Shown: one piece after another, positions 31,171 through 40,256 of the stretch
Layout: each line of letters opens with the position of its first letter
Position numbering within the stretch: position 1 is the stretch's first letter
Assembly (NCBI GenBank): GCA_022792555.1
Contig: JAAWBF010000007.1
Location: forward strand, 1-53,304
Source of the DNA: Oscillospiraceae bacterium
GTDB lineage: Bacteria; Bacillota; Clostridia; Oscillospirales; Oscillospiraceae
Reading direction: 5' to 3'
Length of the DNA stretch: 53,304 bases
Notes under the pieces: generated by a model
Database searches by the model: none
What the model was told of the DNA's origin: nothing
Seen by the model: the letters and a program-made list of their open reading frames with translations, nothing else
Program-made: the position numbers and the translations under genes

Positions 31171-33153
31171 ATGCCAGTACATATTTTAGTTGAATGCCCA
31201 GAACTGATTGTTTCGGCAAAAATAGGCGTTTTAGGACCATTGGCCTTACTAGAACAAACGGGGAAATGTGATGTTCTTTTTGTAGAAACAAAGAATATGA
31301 AAAGAAAACATATTGTATGGGCAGACATACTGGTCTGTGTACGCGGCTGTGAGCATTTGACCCGAAACATTGTGTCGGAGGCTAAGAAGGCAGGCCGACT
31401 TGTTATTTATTATCTGGATGATGATTTGCTGAATGTTCCCGAAGAGTCCACAGCATGGAGTTATTATCATGACATACAAATAAGAGAAGACTTGAAAGCC
31501 ATCTTGTCGATGAGCGATATACTGTGGGGGGTAAATGTTAATATTCGGGATAAGTATTTGCCCTATATAGATGGGAGATGGATTCAAAACAGGCTGCCAG
31601 TTATCTATAACAGTTTTTTCCCGATGTCGAGGCTAGATGATAAACCTAGACGGATTTTATACGCAGGTTCAGTAGACCACAAAGTGCTGGTGCGTGAAAT
31701 ATTGTCACCAGTTGTGAAACGTCTTGCATTGGAATACGGAGAGCAGGTTGAATTTACCTTTATTGGGGTTGACCCAGGATTAACGGAATGTGACAATGTG
31801 CGCTATATTCCATTTATAACTCCATATGAGGAATACAGGAACTTTGTAGAAAGAAACCATTTTGATATTGGACTCGCTCCAGGACGTTCAGATGATTTTT
31901 ATGCATGTAAATATTACAACAAATTTGTGGAATATTCATCTATAGGAGTGGTAGGTATTTATACCAATGCAGAGCCGTATACACAAATTGTTGTACATAA
32001 AGAAAATGGAATATTGTGTGAAAACACGCAGGAGTCATGGTACAACAGGATACGAGAATTACTAGAGAACCCCGATCTGTTAAAGACGTGCCGCACGAAT
32101 GCATTGGATCAATTAGCTGTCGAATTTGGACCGGATCAGGTTTTGAATCAGCTTGTAGCGCAATGTCCAGAATTATACACGTTCCATGCAAAGCAGATAA
32201 AGGAAAAAGAGATCCACTTAATGAACGGGTTTTGGTCGTTCTATATCGGCAGAGTATCACTCATTTGGAAGAGATATGGTATCAGAGCATTGCCGGTAAT
32301 TTTTATGAAGGCACTCAAAATTCTAATATTATTCAGTCTAAACTTTATAAAAGAAAGGTTTTGTACTGTGTTTTATAAATATTTCGATGGAATTAGAAAA
32401 AACCGCTATATCTTAACAAGTCTTATACAGCGGGATCTGCAAATGAAATACCGGCGATCTAGGTTAGGGATTGCCTGGACAATTTTGACGCCTTTAGGAT
32501 TGGCCATTATAGTAGGTTCCGTGTACTCAATTTTGTTTGGGACATCCCCCAAGGAGCTTATTCCGCTTATATTTGCCAGCATTAATCCGTGGATATTTAT
32601 GTCTGGCACGGCGGATGCGGCTACAATGGCTTTCCCAGCTGCAGAGGGATATATCAAGCAGTCAACTGTGACGTCACAGATTTTTCCTATTAGGGTAACT
32701 ATGACAAATTTTGTGACACTTTTGTACAGTGTTCTTACATTTTTCGGCGTTTATTTGTTTTTATCGCCTGAAAGATTTGGACTGCAGATGATTTTGTGTG
32801 TTCCAGGATTGATAATCATGTTTATTTTTACACTGGGGCTTGCAAACCTGACTTCTGTAGTCAATCTTTATATCAGAGATTTTGCGCCGTTCCAAAGCTT
32901 GGTCTTCCAAGGACTCTTTTACGCTACTCCAATTATTTATGACGCAAAGATGATTGCAGAAAAAGGACTTGGAATCGTGTACGAAATAAATCCTTTTTAC
33001 TATATGCTTGAGGTGGTCCGGCTGCCTATGCTGGGGAGAGAACTGCCTGGAATCATGTCATATGCAATTTCGATTGGCATTGCGCTTATAACCTTTGTCG
33101 CTGGTGTAATTGTACAGATGCGGGCGGCAAAAGAAATTTCCTACCTGTTATGA
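31171..33153 (+). CDS. Glycosyltransferase fused to an ABC-2 polysaccharide export permease
   Basis: 660-aa fusion. Residues about 1-340 form a GT-B-like glycosyltransferase (ILYAGSVDHK, FIGVDPG, the FDIGLAPGRSDDFYACKYYNKFVEY donor-site region, and IVVHKENGILC). Residues about 405-660 form an ABC-2 permease of the Wzm/TagG type, starting with the amphipathic LIQRDLQMKYRRSRLGIAW and carrying six hydrophobic segments. The permease should move the lipid-linked glycan across the membrane with the ATPase encoded next. The two activities are normally separate proteins, so synthesis and export may be physically coupled here. The ATG at 31171 has AAGGAG upstream. Confidence 0.85.
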   Translation: MPVHILVECPELIVSAKIGVLGPLALLEQTGKCDVLFVETKNMKRKHIVWADILVCVRGCEHLTRNIVSEAKKAGRLVIYYLDDDLLNVPEESTAWSYYHDIQIREDLKAILSMSDILWGVNVNIRDKYLPYIDGRWIQNRLPVIYNSFFPMSRLDDKPRRILYAGSVDHKVLVREILSPVVKRLALEYGEQVEFTFIGVDPGLTECDNVRYIPFITPYEEYRNFVERNHFDIGLAPGRSDDFYACKYYNKFVEYSSIGVVGIYTNAEPYTQIVVHKENGILCENTQESWYNRIRELLENPDLLKTCRTNALDQLAVEFGPDQVLNQLVAQCPELYTFHAKQIKEKEIHLMNGFWSFYIGRVSLIWKRYGIRALPVIFMKALKILILFSLNFIKERFCTVFYKYFDGIRKNRYILTSLIQRDLQMKYRRSRLGIAWTILTPLGLAIIVGSVYSILFGTSPKELIPLIFASINPWIFMSGTADAATMAFPAAEGYIKQSTVTSQIFPIRVTMTNFVTLLYSVLTFFGVYLFLSPERFGLQMILCVPGLIIMFIFTLGLANLTSVVNLYIRDFAPFQSLVFQGLFYATPIIYDAKMIAEKGLGIVYEINPFYYMLEVVRLPMLGRELPGIMSYAISIGIALITFVAGVIVQMRAAKEISYLL

Positions 33154-33175
33154 TGTTAACTGAGGGGATATGCCG

Positions 33176-33913
33176 ATGAGCCTAATTGAACTAAAGTCTG
33201 CTGACCTTGTGTTCAAGATTCAGCGTGAGCGCAGAATTAAAGATATTATTATACCTGGCAGCAATCGATTCAGTAAGTTTGAACATGGAAAAGAAGTCCA
33301 TGCGCTTAAGCATATAAATTTGACGGTGCGGGATGGAGAGCGTTTAGCAGTTATCGGCCATAATGGAGCAGGAAAAAGTACGCTTTTGCGTTTGATTTCT
33401 GGAATATATGCACCGACTGGCGGGGCACTCACAGTAGAGGGAAGAGTGTCTGGAATGTTTGAATTTGCTACTGGATTTGAAATGGAGCAAAACGGGTGGG
33501 ATAACATATATCTGCGGGGGCTGATGCTGGGAGAAAAGCCGGAAGAAATTAAGAAAAAAATGTTGGAAATTGCGGACTTTTCAGAGCTGGGAGACTTTTT
33601 GAACATGCCAGTGAAGTACTACTCTTCCGGTATGCTGATTAGACTGGCGTTTTCGGTTTCAACTGCCATCAACCCAGATATTTTGTTGCTAGATGAGGCT
33701 ATGGCCGCGGGAGATGCAGCTTTTATACAAAAGGCACAAGCGCGTATGAATCATATGATGGAAAAATCACATATTTTGATATTGGTTACGCATGGAATGC
33801 AGACGGCGGTTGATTTTTGTAACCGATGTATATGGCTGGAGCAGGGGGAAATCGTAATGGATGGCGCGCCCGACAATGTTACTACAGCATATAAGGCCAG
33901 CACCTGCGGTTGA
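33176..33913 (+). CDS. ABC transporter ATP-binding protein, Wzt/TagH-like
   Basis: 245-aa ATPase with Walker A (GHNGAGKST), the signature YYSSGMLIRLAFS and Walker B (PDILLLDE), as in polysaccharide and teichoic-acid exporters. It is of the short type without the C-terminal carbohydrate-binding domain of some Wzt proteins. The ATG at 33176 is preferred over 33170 because GAGGGG is 8 nt before it. It pairs with the fused permease encoded 22 nt upstream. Confidence 0.93.
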   Translation: MSLIELKSADLVFKIQRERRIKDIIIPGSNRFSKFEHGKEVHALKHINLTVRDGERLAVIGHNGAGKSTLLRLISGIYAPTGGALTVEGRVSGMFEFATGFEMEQNGWDNIYLRGLMLGEKPEEIKKKMLEIADFSELGDFLNMPVKYYSSGMLIRLAFSVSTAINPDILLLDEAMAAGDAAFIQKAQARMNHMMEKSHILILVTHGMQTAVDFCNRCIWLEQGEIVMDGAPDNVTTAYKASTCG

Positions 33914-33951
33914 TTAAGGCATAGGGATTGCTAGAGAGGAAGAAATAAAAA

Positions 33952-36408
33952 ATGAAGGTCCGGGATATTATTGCGAACAACTCTGAATGGATGCCAAACA
34001 CGCGCTATGAGACAATAAATCCCCTTGTTACAGTTATTTTGCCCACATATTCCAGAGCAAAAAGCGGTTTACTGCGGCAAAGTATAGATTCTGTTCTGAA
34101 TCAAAGCTTCCGACGGTTGGAGCTCATTATTATTGATGACGGCTCAGTGGATGGAACCTTTGATATCTGCAAGAAGTATATGAGGCGCGATCCCCGCGTG
34201 AGCATCATACGTCATAAAGAGAATATGGGCCTGCCGGCTGTCAGTACATATGAAGCGTACATGAAGGCGCGGGGAGAGTATATCGCCTATGCCTTTGATG
34301 ATAATCAGTGGGAGCTGGATGCGTTATCCAAAACCTATGACTTTATGGAGGAAAATCAAGTCAAGGCCAGTTATGGAATCACGCGCGTAACAGATCCCAT
34401 TACCCATCAGACCGTTGAACTGGGAACAGATGGAACCATGGTTTCGGCGTCGATTTGGATGGGAAACTGTATTGGCGCCGGTTCTGTTGTACTCCATAAG
34501 GAGGTGCTGGAAACTGTTGGACTTCATGACCCACATCTTTCTTTGACGCGTGTGTGTGATTGGGATTTATGGCTTAGAATCATTGAATATTATGAATTTG
34601 TTGCTACAGATATTTTATTTACATTTGAGCATGGAACGACACAGCCGGACAGCCTTGGAAACATGTTTAAACTGGACCAGTGGTTTTTCCGCGAATGGCA
34701 GCAGAACCGCAAAAAAAGCAATTTGCTACCGGCCGTGTATGAAAGTTTTGATGTTATAGAATGTGAAGAAAATAATAGTACCTATTTCAAAACCTGTTTA
34801 AAAGTTCATTACCTTCAATACAAAAAGAAATATTGGTTTAGCAGTACGGAATTAGATAAAATTTTAACAATGCGATCCAATTCGACACGTAAACGTATTT
34901 TGGTATTAGTTTCAGAAACAAATGCCAGCTACATGTCTTTTACGCGGTACAAAGGAAAAAACTGCACATTTGCATATTTGAGAGGCGATACAGTTACAGT
35001 AACGCTTCTGGCACTTACAGATGTGGTCATATTTGGAAGACTTTTTTGGGCTGGGACGAATGTAAAGGAATTATGTGAAGCTCTGTCAATTCCATATTAC
35101 TACTATACCGATGATAATTTTAGGGAATGTGCTCTGGAGTCGAACGACCGCGGAATATCTTCCTTGGCACGGGATACAACAGCAGAGAATTTAAAAGCAT
35201 TTCAAGGCGTGATTGTTTCCTGCAATATGCTAAAAGACTATTTTATTAAGAAAAGACTGCATAGAAATGTAATCGTTTTAGATCCGATTTACAGAGATTA
35301 TATTGCACATAAAAGGGAAGACAATACTTTTACAGTGGGATTTATGGGAGGGAAGTTCCGCGAGGGAGTGTTAAGGTCATGCATACTTCCCGCTCTGTTG
35401 GAATTATCAGAAAATAGAAAAATACGCTTGATTTGTCCATGTATGAAAGGAGAAGAGGAAAATCTTAAGGATCTGGAGAAGAGAAAGTTAGAGATTATTC
35501 CATTTGTGCGAACACATAATTATGAATATCTATTGAATATGTACCAAAAAATTGGTATTGATGTCTTAATTCACTGTGGGCGCAATCTCAGAAATAACAT
35601 CTATAAAACAAAAAACGCCCTTATCAATGCGGTTACGCTCGGTGTTCCACTGGTTGTTTCGGATATTGAGCCATATTGCTATAGGGAGGCAGATGAGTTT
35701 GAGGAAAACTATATTATAATTCGCAATACCAAAGAAAACTGGAAGAGTACATTGCAAAAGCTGGCTGATAGTCCTCAACTACGACACAAATATTTTGAAA
35801 CAGCGCGGGAGTTTTGTAGTAAGCGCTATAGCAGTAGAAGGGCTTGGACAGAGCTGGAGAAGGAATTTGAACAATACCTGTATCATGAAGATTTCTTTTA
35901 CCTAAAACGATATGAAAGGCTGTGCGAATGGATACAAGTACATGGCCTGACGGACAGGAAACAAGCTATAAATCCCACTTGGCGGCAGTATATACCTGAG
36001 AAGCTGAGTTATACCGGGGAGATGAAACTGCCTCGACGCTTTGGCTTTACCTCTCATGTAGCTTGCATCAGAGAAATAGGATTACTTTTTGCGGTCACAG
36101 GTGAGTGCAGCGGAACGGTGTCCATAGGAATTTATAAGAAGGGGCATAGGGCACCGGAAAATGAATGGAAGATATCTATCGATCAATTGACAAAGGATGG
36201 GTATACCAATTTCTATTTAGTAGACTCTATTATCGTAAAGAGGAACGAATTATTATATTTAGATATCGATATAGAATATGAGTACAAAAATGGATATGTA
36301 GGTCTTTTTGAGGATCGTAAACGCCGAACCTTCTGGTACAAAGTACTGAATAAGTTGGGGCATCCGTTATGTGGAAAAAATGCTCTGTTTGTAGATTGCA
36401 GGAGTTGA
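33952..36408 (+). CDS. Multidomain glycosyltransferase (GT2 + GT-B-like + C-terminal beta domain)
   Basis: 818-aa protein. Residues about 25-240 are a family-2 GT-A domain (TVILPTYSRAKSG, IIIDDGSVDGT, AFDDNQWE, then VCDWDLWLR). Residues about 315-640 look like a GT-B fold enzyme (VGFMGGKFREG, the middle LLNMYQKIGIDVLIHC and the donor-type TKNALINAVTLGVPLVVSD). The last 120 residues are strand-rich with no recognised domain. Two transferase modules in one chain would add two successive sugars. It is cytoplasmic with no membrane segments, and its acceptors are unknown. Confidence 0.78.
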   Translation: MKVRDIIANNSEWMPNTRYETINPLVTVILPTYSRAKSGLLRQSIDSVLNQSFRRLELIIIDDGSVDGTFDICKKYMRRDPRVSIIRHKENMGLPAVSTYEAYMKARGEYIAYAFDDNQWELDALSKTYDFMEENQVKASYGITRVTDPITHQTVELGTDGTMVSASIWMGNCIGAGSVVLHKEVLETVGLHDPHLSLTRVCDWDLWLRIIEYYEFVATDILFTFEHGTTQPDSLGNMFKLDQWFFREWQQNRKKSNLLPAVYESFDVIECEENNSTYFKTCLKVHYLQYKKKYWFSSTELDKILTMRSNSTRKRILVLVSETNASYMSFTRYKGKNCTFAYLRGDTVTVTLLALTDVVIFGRLFWAGTNVKELCEALSIPYYYYTDDNFRECALESNDRGISSLARDTTAENLKAFQGVIVSCNMLKDYFIKKRLHRNVIVLDPIYRDYIAHKREDNTFTVGFMGGKFREGVLRSCILPALLELSENRKIRLICPCMKGEEENLKDLEKRKLEIIPFVRTHNYEYLLNMYQKIGIDVLIHCGRNLRNNIYKTKNALINAVTLGVPLVVSDIEPYCYREADEFEENYIIIRNTKENWKSTLQKLADSPQLRHKYFETAREFCSKRYSSRRAWTELEKEFEQYLYHEDFFYLKRYERLCEWIQVHGLTDRKQAINPTWRQYIPEKLSYTGEMKLPRRFGFTSHVACIREIGLLFAVTGECSGTVSIGIYKKGHRAPENEWKISIDQLTKDGYTNFYLVDSIIVKRNELLYLDIDIEYEYKNGYVGLFEDRKRRTFWYKVLNKLGHPLCGKNALFVDCRS

Positions 36409-36411
36409 ATC

Positions 36412-36996
36412 ATGAAATTTGCTTATAGAGTGATTATGATATCCATAGCCGCGGTTTTATTAGAATTGTTATATTTTAATTTTCAGCCGCTTAAGCTCTC
36501 TATAAATGCTGACTTGGAACGGAATATAGTTTATTATCACGATAATCTGGAATTTATTAATTGGAATAAAAGCGAAGATGGACGTTTTATCAGTATGGAT
36601 GACCCTCAGATTCTAATCCCGTCTCCACAAATGAAAATCGTTTCTGTTGAAGTGGCATTTCAAACAGAGCCAGAGTCAAATGACTGCCTATTCTTTTTTA
36701 CCAATAGCGAAGGCATTGTAGAGGTTGCACAGGGGCAGAAGATAGAAAATGGTGTTAGATTTGAGATCGATCAAACAGCAGGGCGTACAACCAGAGTTGA
36801 TATCGGAGATGCAGCGGGCATTGAGCTTAAAAATGTGTCTGTTATCTTCAATCCTACAAATTGGAATATATCTATATCTAGAATTGTTACCGTTATTTTA
36901 ATCTATGTGAGCGGTTACTGGTTGTTTCAAATCCAACGTATGCCAGACTATGGTTTAGAGATGCAAATTAAAGCGAAAAAAGAGGAAAATCAATGA
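36412..36996 (+). CDS. Unrecognised membrane protein of the polysaccharide operon
   Basis: 194-aa protein with one hydrophobic segment at each end (about 8-25 and 155-175) and a polar extracytoplasmic middle part. No family recognised. It resembles the outer soluble part of larger polysaccharide-locus membrane proteins and could be an assembly or modification partner, but no function can be assigned. It starts 3 nt after the upstream stop and its stop overlaps the next start (ATGA). Confidence 0.6.
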   Translation: MKFAYRVIMISIAAVLLELLYFNFQPLKLSINADLERNIVYYHDNLEFINWNKSEDGRFISMDDPQILIPSPQMKIVSVEVAFQTEPESNDCLFFFTNSEGIVEVAQGQKIENGVRFEIDQTAGRTTRVDIGDAAGIELKNVSVIFNPTNWNISISRIVTVILIYVSGYWLFQIQRMPDYGLEMQIKAKKEENQ

Positions 36997-37787
36997 GTGC
37001 CTGTTTTGCTGTAATATCAGATATTCATGGGAACCTTGAGGGATTGCAGGCGGTGTTGTCATCCATTGAAAAGCAAGGTATTTCAGAAATCATATGTATA
37101 GGCGATGTTGTTGGTTACGGGGCAGATCCAGAGCTTTGCTGGATATTGGCAAAAAAGAACTGTGCCAAGATACTCAAAGGAAACCATGAAGCAATGCTTG
37201 TTGGAGACATAGATTCCTCCAAATGCAGCAAGCTTGGACAGCAGTCTGCCCTTTGGACCAAAGCTCATGTTTCAACGAACACACAGCAGGAGCTGGAAAA
37301 GCTTCCAATGAGCTTGAACAGATATGGTGCGGATTTTTTTCACGCGGCACCGGAAGACTATGGAATATGGCGCTATTTAAACCATGCTTCAGAAATCATA
37401 GAGGCATTTGGTCAAGTGAAGGCACCTTTAGTATTTTATGGGCATACACATCGTCCACGCATTACTTTGGTTGGCTATGATGGTATAGTAAAGCAGGATA
37501 TACTGCCGCAAAAGAAGCAGCATATTACTGTGGAGTTGGACAAGTGGCGCTGCTATGTCAATCCCGGAAGTGTTGGACAGCAGAGAGATTCACACACGGA
37601 TGCGTCTTATGCTATCTGTAATTTGGAGGATCGTATAGCAAGGATCACAATGATTCGTATTCCGTACAGGAGGCTAACATCATACCGAAAAATCAAATGT
37701 TATGGGTGCGGTGAAGAGGCAGCGGCTTATTTGATCCGTGAGAAGGTAAGGAGAGATTGGTTTGAGCTTATTAGTCACTGGCGCTAA
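36993..37787 (+). CDS. Metallophosphoesterase
   Basis: 264-aa calcineurin-like phosphoesterase of the YfcE/diadenosine tetraphosphatase-like branch. The metal-binding motifs are complete: DIHGN at residue 10, GDVVGYG, GNHE, and GHTHRP, with the later GSVGQ. Four cysteines near the C-terminal region could bind metal. Its presence inside a polysaccharide operon is unusual; it could remove a phosphate from a sugar intermediate (inference). Translation is coupled at both ends: ATGA at the start, and its 3' end overlaps the next gene by 26 nt. Confidence 0.85.
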   Translation: MSACFAVISDIHGNLEGLQAVLSSIEKQGISEIICIGDVVGYGADPELCWILAKKNCAKILKGNHEAMLVGDIDSSKCSKLGQQSALWTKAHVSTNTQQELEKLPMSLNRYGADFFHAAPEDYGIWRYLNHASEIIEAFGQVKAPLVFYGHTHRPRITLVGYDGIVKQDILPQKKQHITVELDKWRCYVNPGSVGQQRDSHTDASYAICNLEDRIARITMIRIPYRRLTSYRKIKCYGCGEEAAAYLIREKVRRDWFELISHWR

Positions 37788-38616
37788 CAGTTATATTGCA
37801 GGCTATCTGTCTGATGTTCTGGACAGAACGGGGATAGAATACATAGCTTCAGACCGTACTGATTTTGAGTACACTGATATAGAAAGCATACGCAGTTTCT
37901 TTACAGGAAAGGACATCAATGCTGTCATTCATCTGGCTGGAGCTCTGCAGAATGATAATTTCAGTGATTTATTCGGTGTTAATATCTACGGTATTTATAA
38001 CCTTTTGATGGTATGTAAGGAAAAGGGGATTTCTCATTTTACTTTCGCATCAGGTAATAACGTTTATGCTGACTGCTCGGGAAAATCCCTGTGCGAAACG
38101 GATCCATGTCAGCCGGATTCAAAGAATCGCTATGCGTTTTCCAAATATGTTGGAGAACTTCTGATTAGAGATGTGTGTGAGCGTACAGGAATAAGCTTTG
38201 CCAACGTCAGAATTGCCGATGTCTATGGTCCCAAACAAAAGCATGGGAATCTGCTTAAGGCGATTGTGAGGAATATAGAACAGGGCCAACCTTTGGAGCT
38301 TTATGGAAAGGGAACGCGTGTGCGGGATTATGTCTTTGTTAAAGATGTCGCAGAAGGTCTTGCATATATTTCTAAAAATAAGTTGACAGGGAATTTAAAC
38401 CTTGGAACCGGTGTAGGAACCAGCGTAAAACAATTGCTGGATATTGTCAATGACCTGTACTCTAATACCTTGACCATTGAACACAGAGAGGTTACCGTCG
38501 AGGACTGTTCTTCTGTCGTGCTCAATTGTGACAGACTCAAACAACGCGGATTTTATGCAAAATACTCCGTCATCGACGGCATGACCGAGATATTGAAGGG
38601 AATAAAAAATGAGTAA
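37762..38616 (+). CDS. NAD-dependent sugar epimerase/dehydratase (extended SDR)
   Basis: 284-aa SDR with an N-terminal TGANSYIAGYL NAD-binding motif, VIHLAGA, the YAFSKYVGE catalytic Tyr-x3-Lys and RDYVFVKDVAEG. Substrate is probably a nucleoside diphosphate sugar. The start is TTG at 37762, with AAGGAG 8 nt upstream, inside the preceding gene. It might replace the missing rfbD function or act on a UDP-sugar; neither is provable by reading. Confidence 0.82.
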   Translation: MSLLVTGANSYIAGYLSDVLDRTGIEYIASDRTDFEYTDIESIRSFFTGKDINAVIHLAGALQNDNFSDLFGVNIYGIYNLLMVCKEKGISHFTFASGNNVYADCSGKSLCETDPCQPDSKNRYAFSKYVGELLIRDVCERTGISFANVRIADVYGPKQKHGNLLKAIVRNIEQGQPLELYGKGTRVRDYVFVKDVAEGLAYISKNKLTGNLNLGTGVGTSVKQLLDIVNDLYSNTLTIEHREVTVEDCSSVVLNCDRLKQRGFYAKYSVIDGMTEILKGIKNE

Positions 38617-39604
38617 TGAACTCACTATTATGATTACAGGGGCAGGCAGCACAATGGGACAGAGTGTAATGAAAGCGTTGCTGATGTCTTGTTATAGAAA
38701 CACTGTCCGACTCATTATTACAAACAGCGAGCCCCTTGGCGCATCGTTTTTTATGTCAGATAGAGTAAAGAACAGATACCTTGTACCGATAGCAAAGAGT
38801 GAAAATTATATTCCTCAAATTATTGAAATATGTAGGAAAGAACGGGTTCAGGGTATCTTCTCGGGTACAGAGCATGAAATATATGCGCTGTCGAGAGCTG
38901 CAAATAAGATTAAAGAAAAAACAGGTGCAGTTGTTTTCCTGTCTCGGCCCGAAGTAATTGATATTGGAACAGATAAGTATAAAACATATCTCTATTTCAA
39001 GGAACACAACATCCCATTCCCCGAAACCGTCCTTTTTGACAATTACAAAAAGTTGATTGCATCTAAAGGCTATCCTGTTTTTATGAAACCACGCATTGCG
39101 TCATCTTCCCGGAATATTTATAAAATCAACAGCGAAAAAGAATTGTTTGAAAAGCAGTTCGACCACAGCGACAGGATCATACTTCAGGAGTATCTGGACA
39201 GTGAGCTTGAATATACAGTAGAATCTTTCTGTGACAAAAATGGAACTGTCGCGGGAACAATTCCCATGATTCGTGAACTGGGATATGGAATGTCAATCAC
39301 AGGAGAAATTGTTGATAACCCAGAAGCTGCTGCCGTATCAGAGCTTATTGCTGAAACGCTTAAACCGGAAGGCGCGATTAATGTTCAGCTGAGAATGGTA
39401 AATGGAAAAGCGATTCCTTTTGAGATCAATACTCGGTTTTCTAGTACGGAGTGTGTACGCGCGCATTATGGATATAACGCGGTTGAAGCGGCGATCAAAA
39501 ATTATTTGTTTGACGAGCCGATTGACTTGAGTCACTGGAAAACCGGCATGTTCATGCGGTATTGGCATGAATGTTATTTTGATGCGGGTGATATCCCGGA
39601 GTAG
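38609..39604 (+). CDS. ATP-grasp ligase, carbamoyl-phosphate-synthase-like
   Basis: 331-aa ATP-grasp protein. It has an N-terminal pre-ATP-grasp Rossmann part (ITGAGSTMGQSVMKAL), a central ATP-binding region (GYPVFMKPRIASSS, IILQEYLDSELEYTVE) and the metal-binding FEINTRFSS. Such proteins in glycan loci are thought to form amide or peptide bonds on sugars, but the substrate here is unknown. It overlaps the upstream gene by 8 nt, so it is translated with the epimerase. Confidence 0.8.
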   Translation: MSNELTIMITGAGSTMGQSVMKALLMSCYRNTVRLIITNSEPLGASFFMSDRVKNRYLVPIAKSENYIPQIIEICRKERVQGIFSGTEHEIYALSRAANKIKEKTGAVVFLSRPEVIDIGTDKYKTYLYFKEHNIPFPETVLFDNYKKLIASKGYPVFMKPRIASSSRNIYKINSEKELFEKQFDHSDRIILQEYLDSELEYTVESFCDKNGTVAGTIPMIRELGYGMSITGEIVDNPEAAAVSELIAETLKPEGAINVQLRMVNGKAIPFEINTRFSSTECVRAHYGYNAVEAAIKNYLFDEPIDLSHWKTGMFMRYWHECYFDAGDIPE

Positions 39605-39619
39605 AAATACAGAGGCTGG

Positions 39620-40250
39620 CAATCGTGCGAAGCAGCTGTATGATATATTCGTATTTATCGTTGCTTTCTCTACTGCTGACTTTTTTATCACGACAATTTT
39701 ACATATAATTGTTATAGATAGAATGTATTTGCAGACTATACCATCAATAAAAACAATATTGGTGCGTGGATATCCGAACATACAATTAACATAGAAAATA
39801 AAAAATGGGGACTATGTTTAATCTTTTTGACTGTGACATTTCTTGAAACGTTGTTGACTTTTACAAAACCGGAAAGTAAATGCTTATTGGAGCTTGTTTA
39901 ACGACGGCCTAAATGGAGATACCAATTCATTTCCTGTTTTGATGTCCACAGTGGCACTCTTCGTGCTTTTGAAAGGCATAAATATCAAGGGTGCTCGTAT
40001 TGGAAAAATTATAAAAAGTATCTCTTCAAATGTGTTCGGTATCTATTTAATATCTGTCGGAATTACTGATACTCTGGTCTATCCACCTCTACAAGCCAGA
40101 TTTTGCAACGCACAGGAAGCTATGATTGTCCAGCCGTTTGCTATTTTAGCAAATTTCTTTTTTGCATGTTTGATTTATTTCATAATTAGTATAATTGTCA
40201 AAAAATTATGGATACTGCTGTTATTAAAAGCGATATTCAAAAGGAGATTT
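39620..40250 (+). pseudogene. Frameshifted remnant of an acyltransferase 3 family membrane protein
   Basis: Pieces of one protein lie in two reading frames. Up to about 39725 frame 0 gives ITTILHIIVIDRM. Then frame 2 gives FADYTINKNNIGAWISEHT and WGLCLIFLTVTFLETLLTF (about 39729-39880). Then frame 0 resumes with WSLFNDGLNGDTNSFPVL and FGIYLISVGITDTLVYPPL through 40250. The last part is the C-terminal membrane region of polysaccharide O-acyltransferases. The N-terminal half is absent, so it is truncated as well as frameshifted. The final open piece runs in frame into the DegT gene, which has its own ribosome site. Glycan acylation by this protein is presumably lost. Confidence 0.65.
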
Positions 40251-40256
40251 AGAACG

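Noticed and set aside
32350-32420. Frameshift or separate start between the transferase and permease parts of the 660-aa protein
   Set aside because: The frame is continuous and I see no ribosome site plus start at the permease boundary, so the fusion is kept as real pending resequencing.
39894-40256. 498-aa acyltransferase-aminotransferase fusion protein
   Set aside because: The upstream part is the tail of a frameshifted acyltransferase and lacks its own ribosome site; AAGGAG before ATG 40257 marks the true start.
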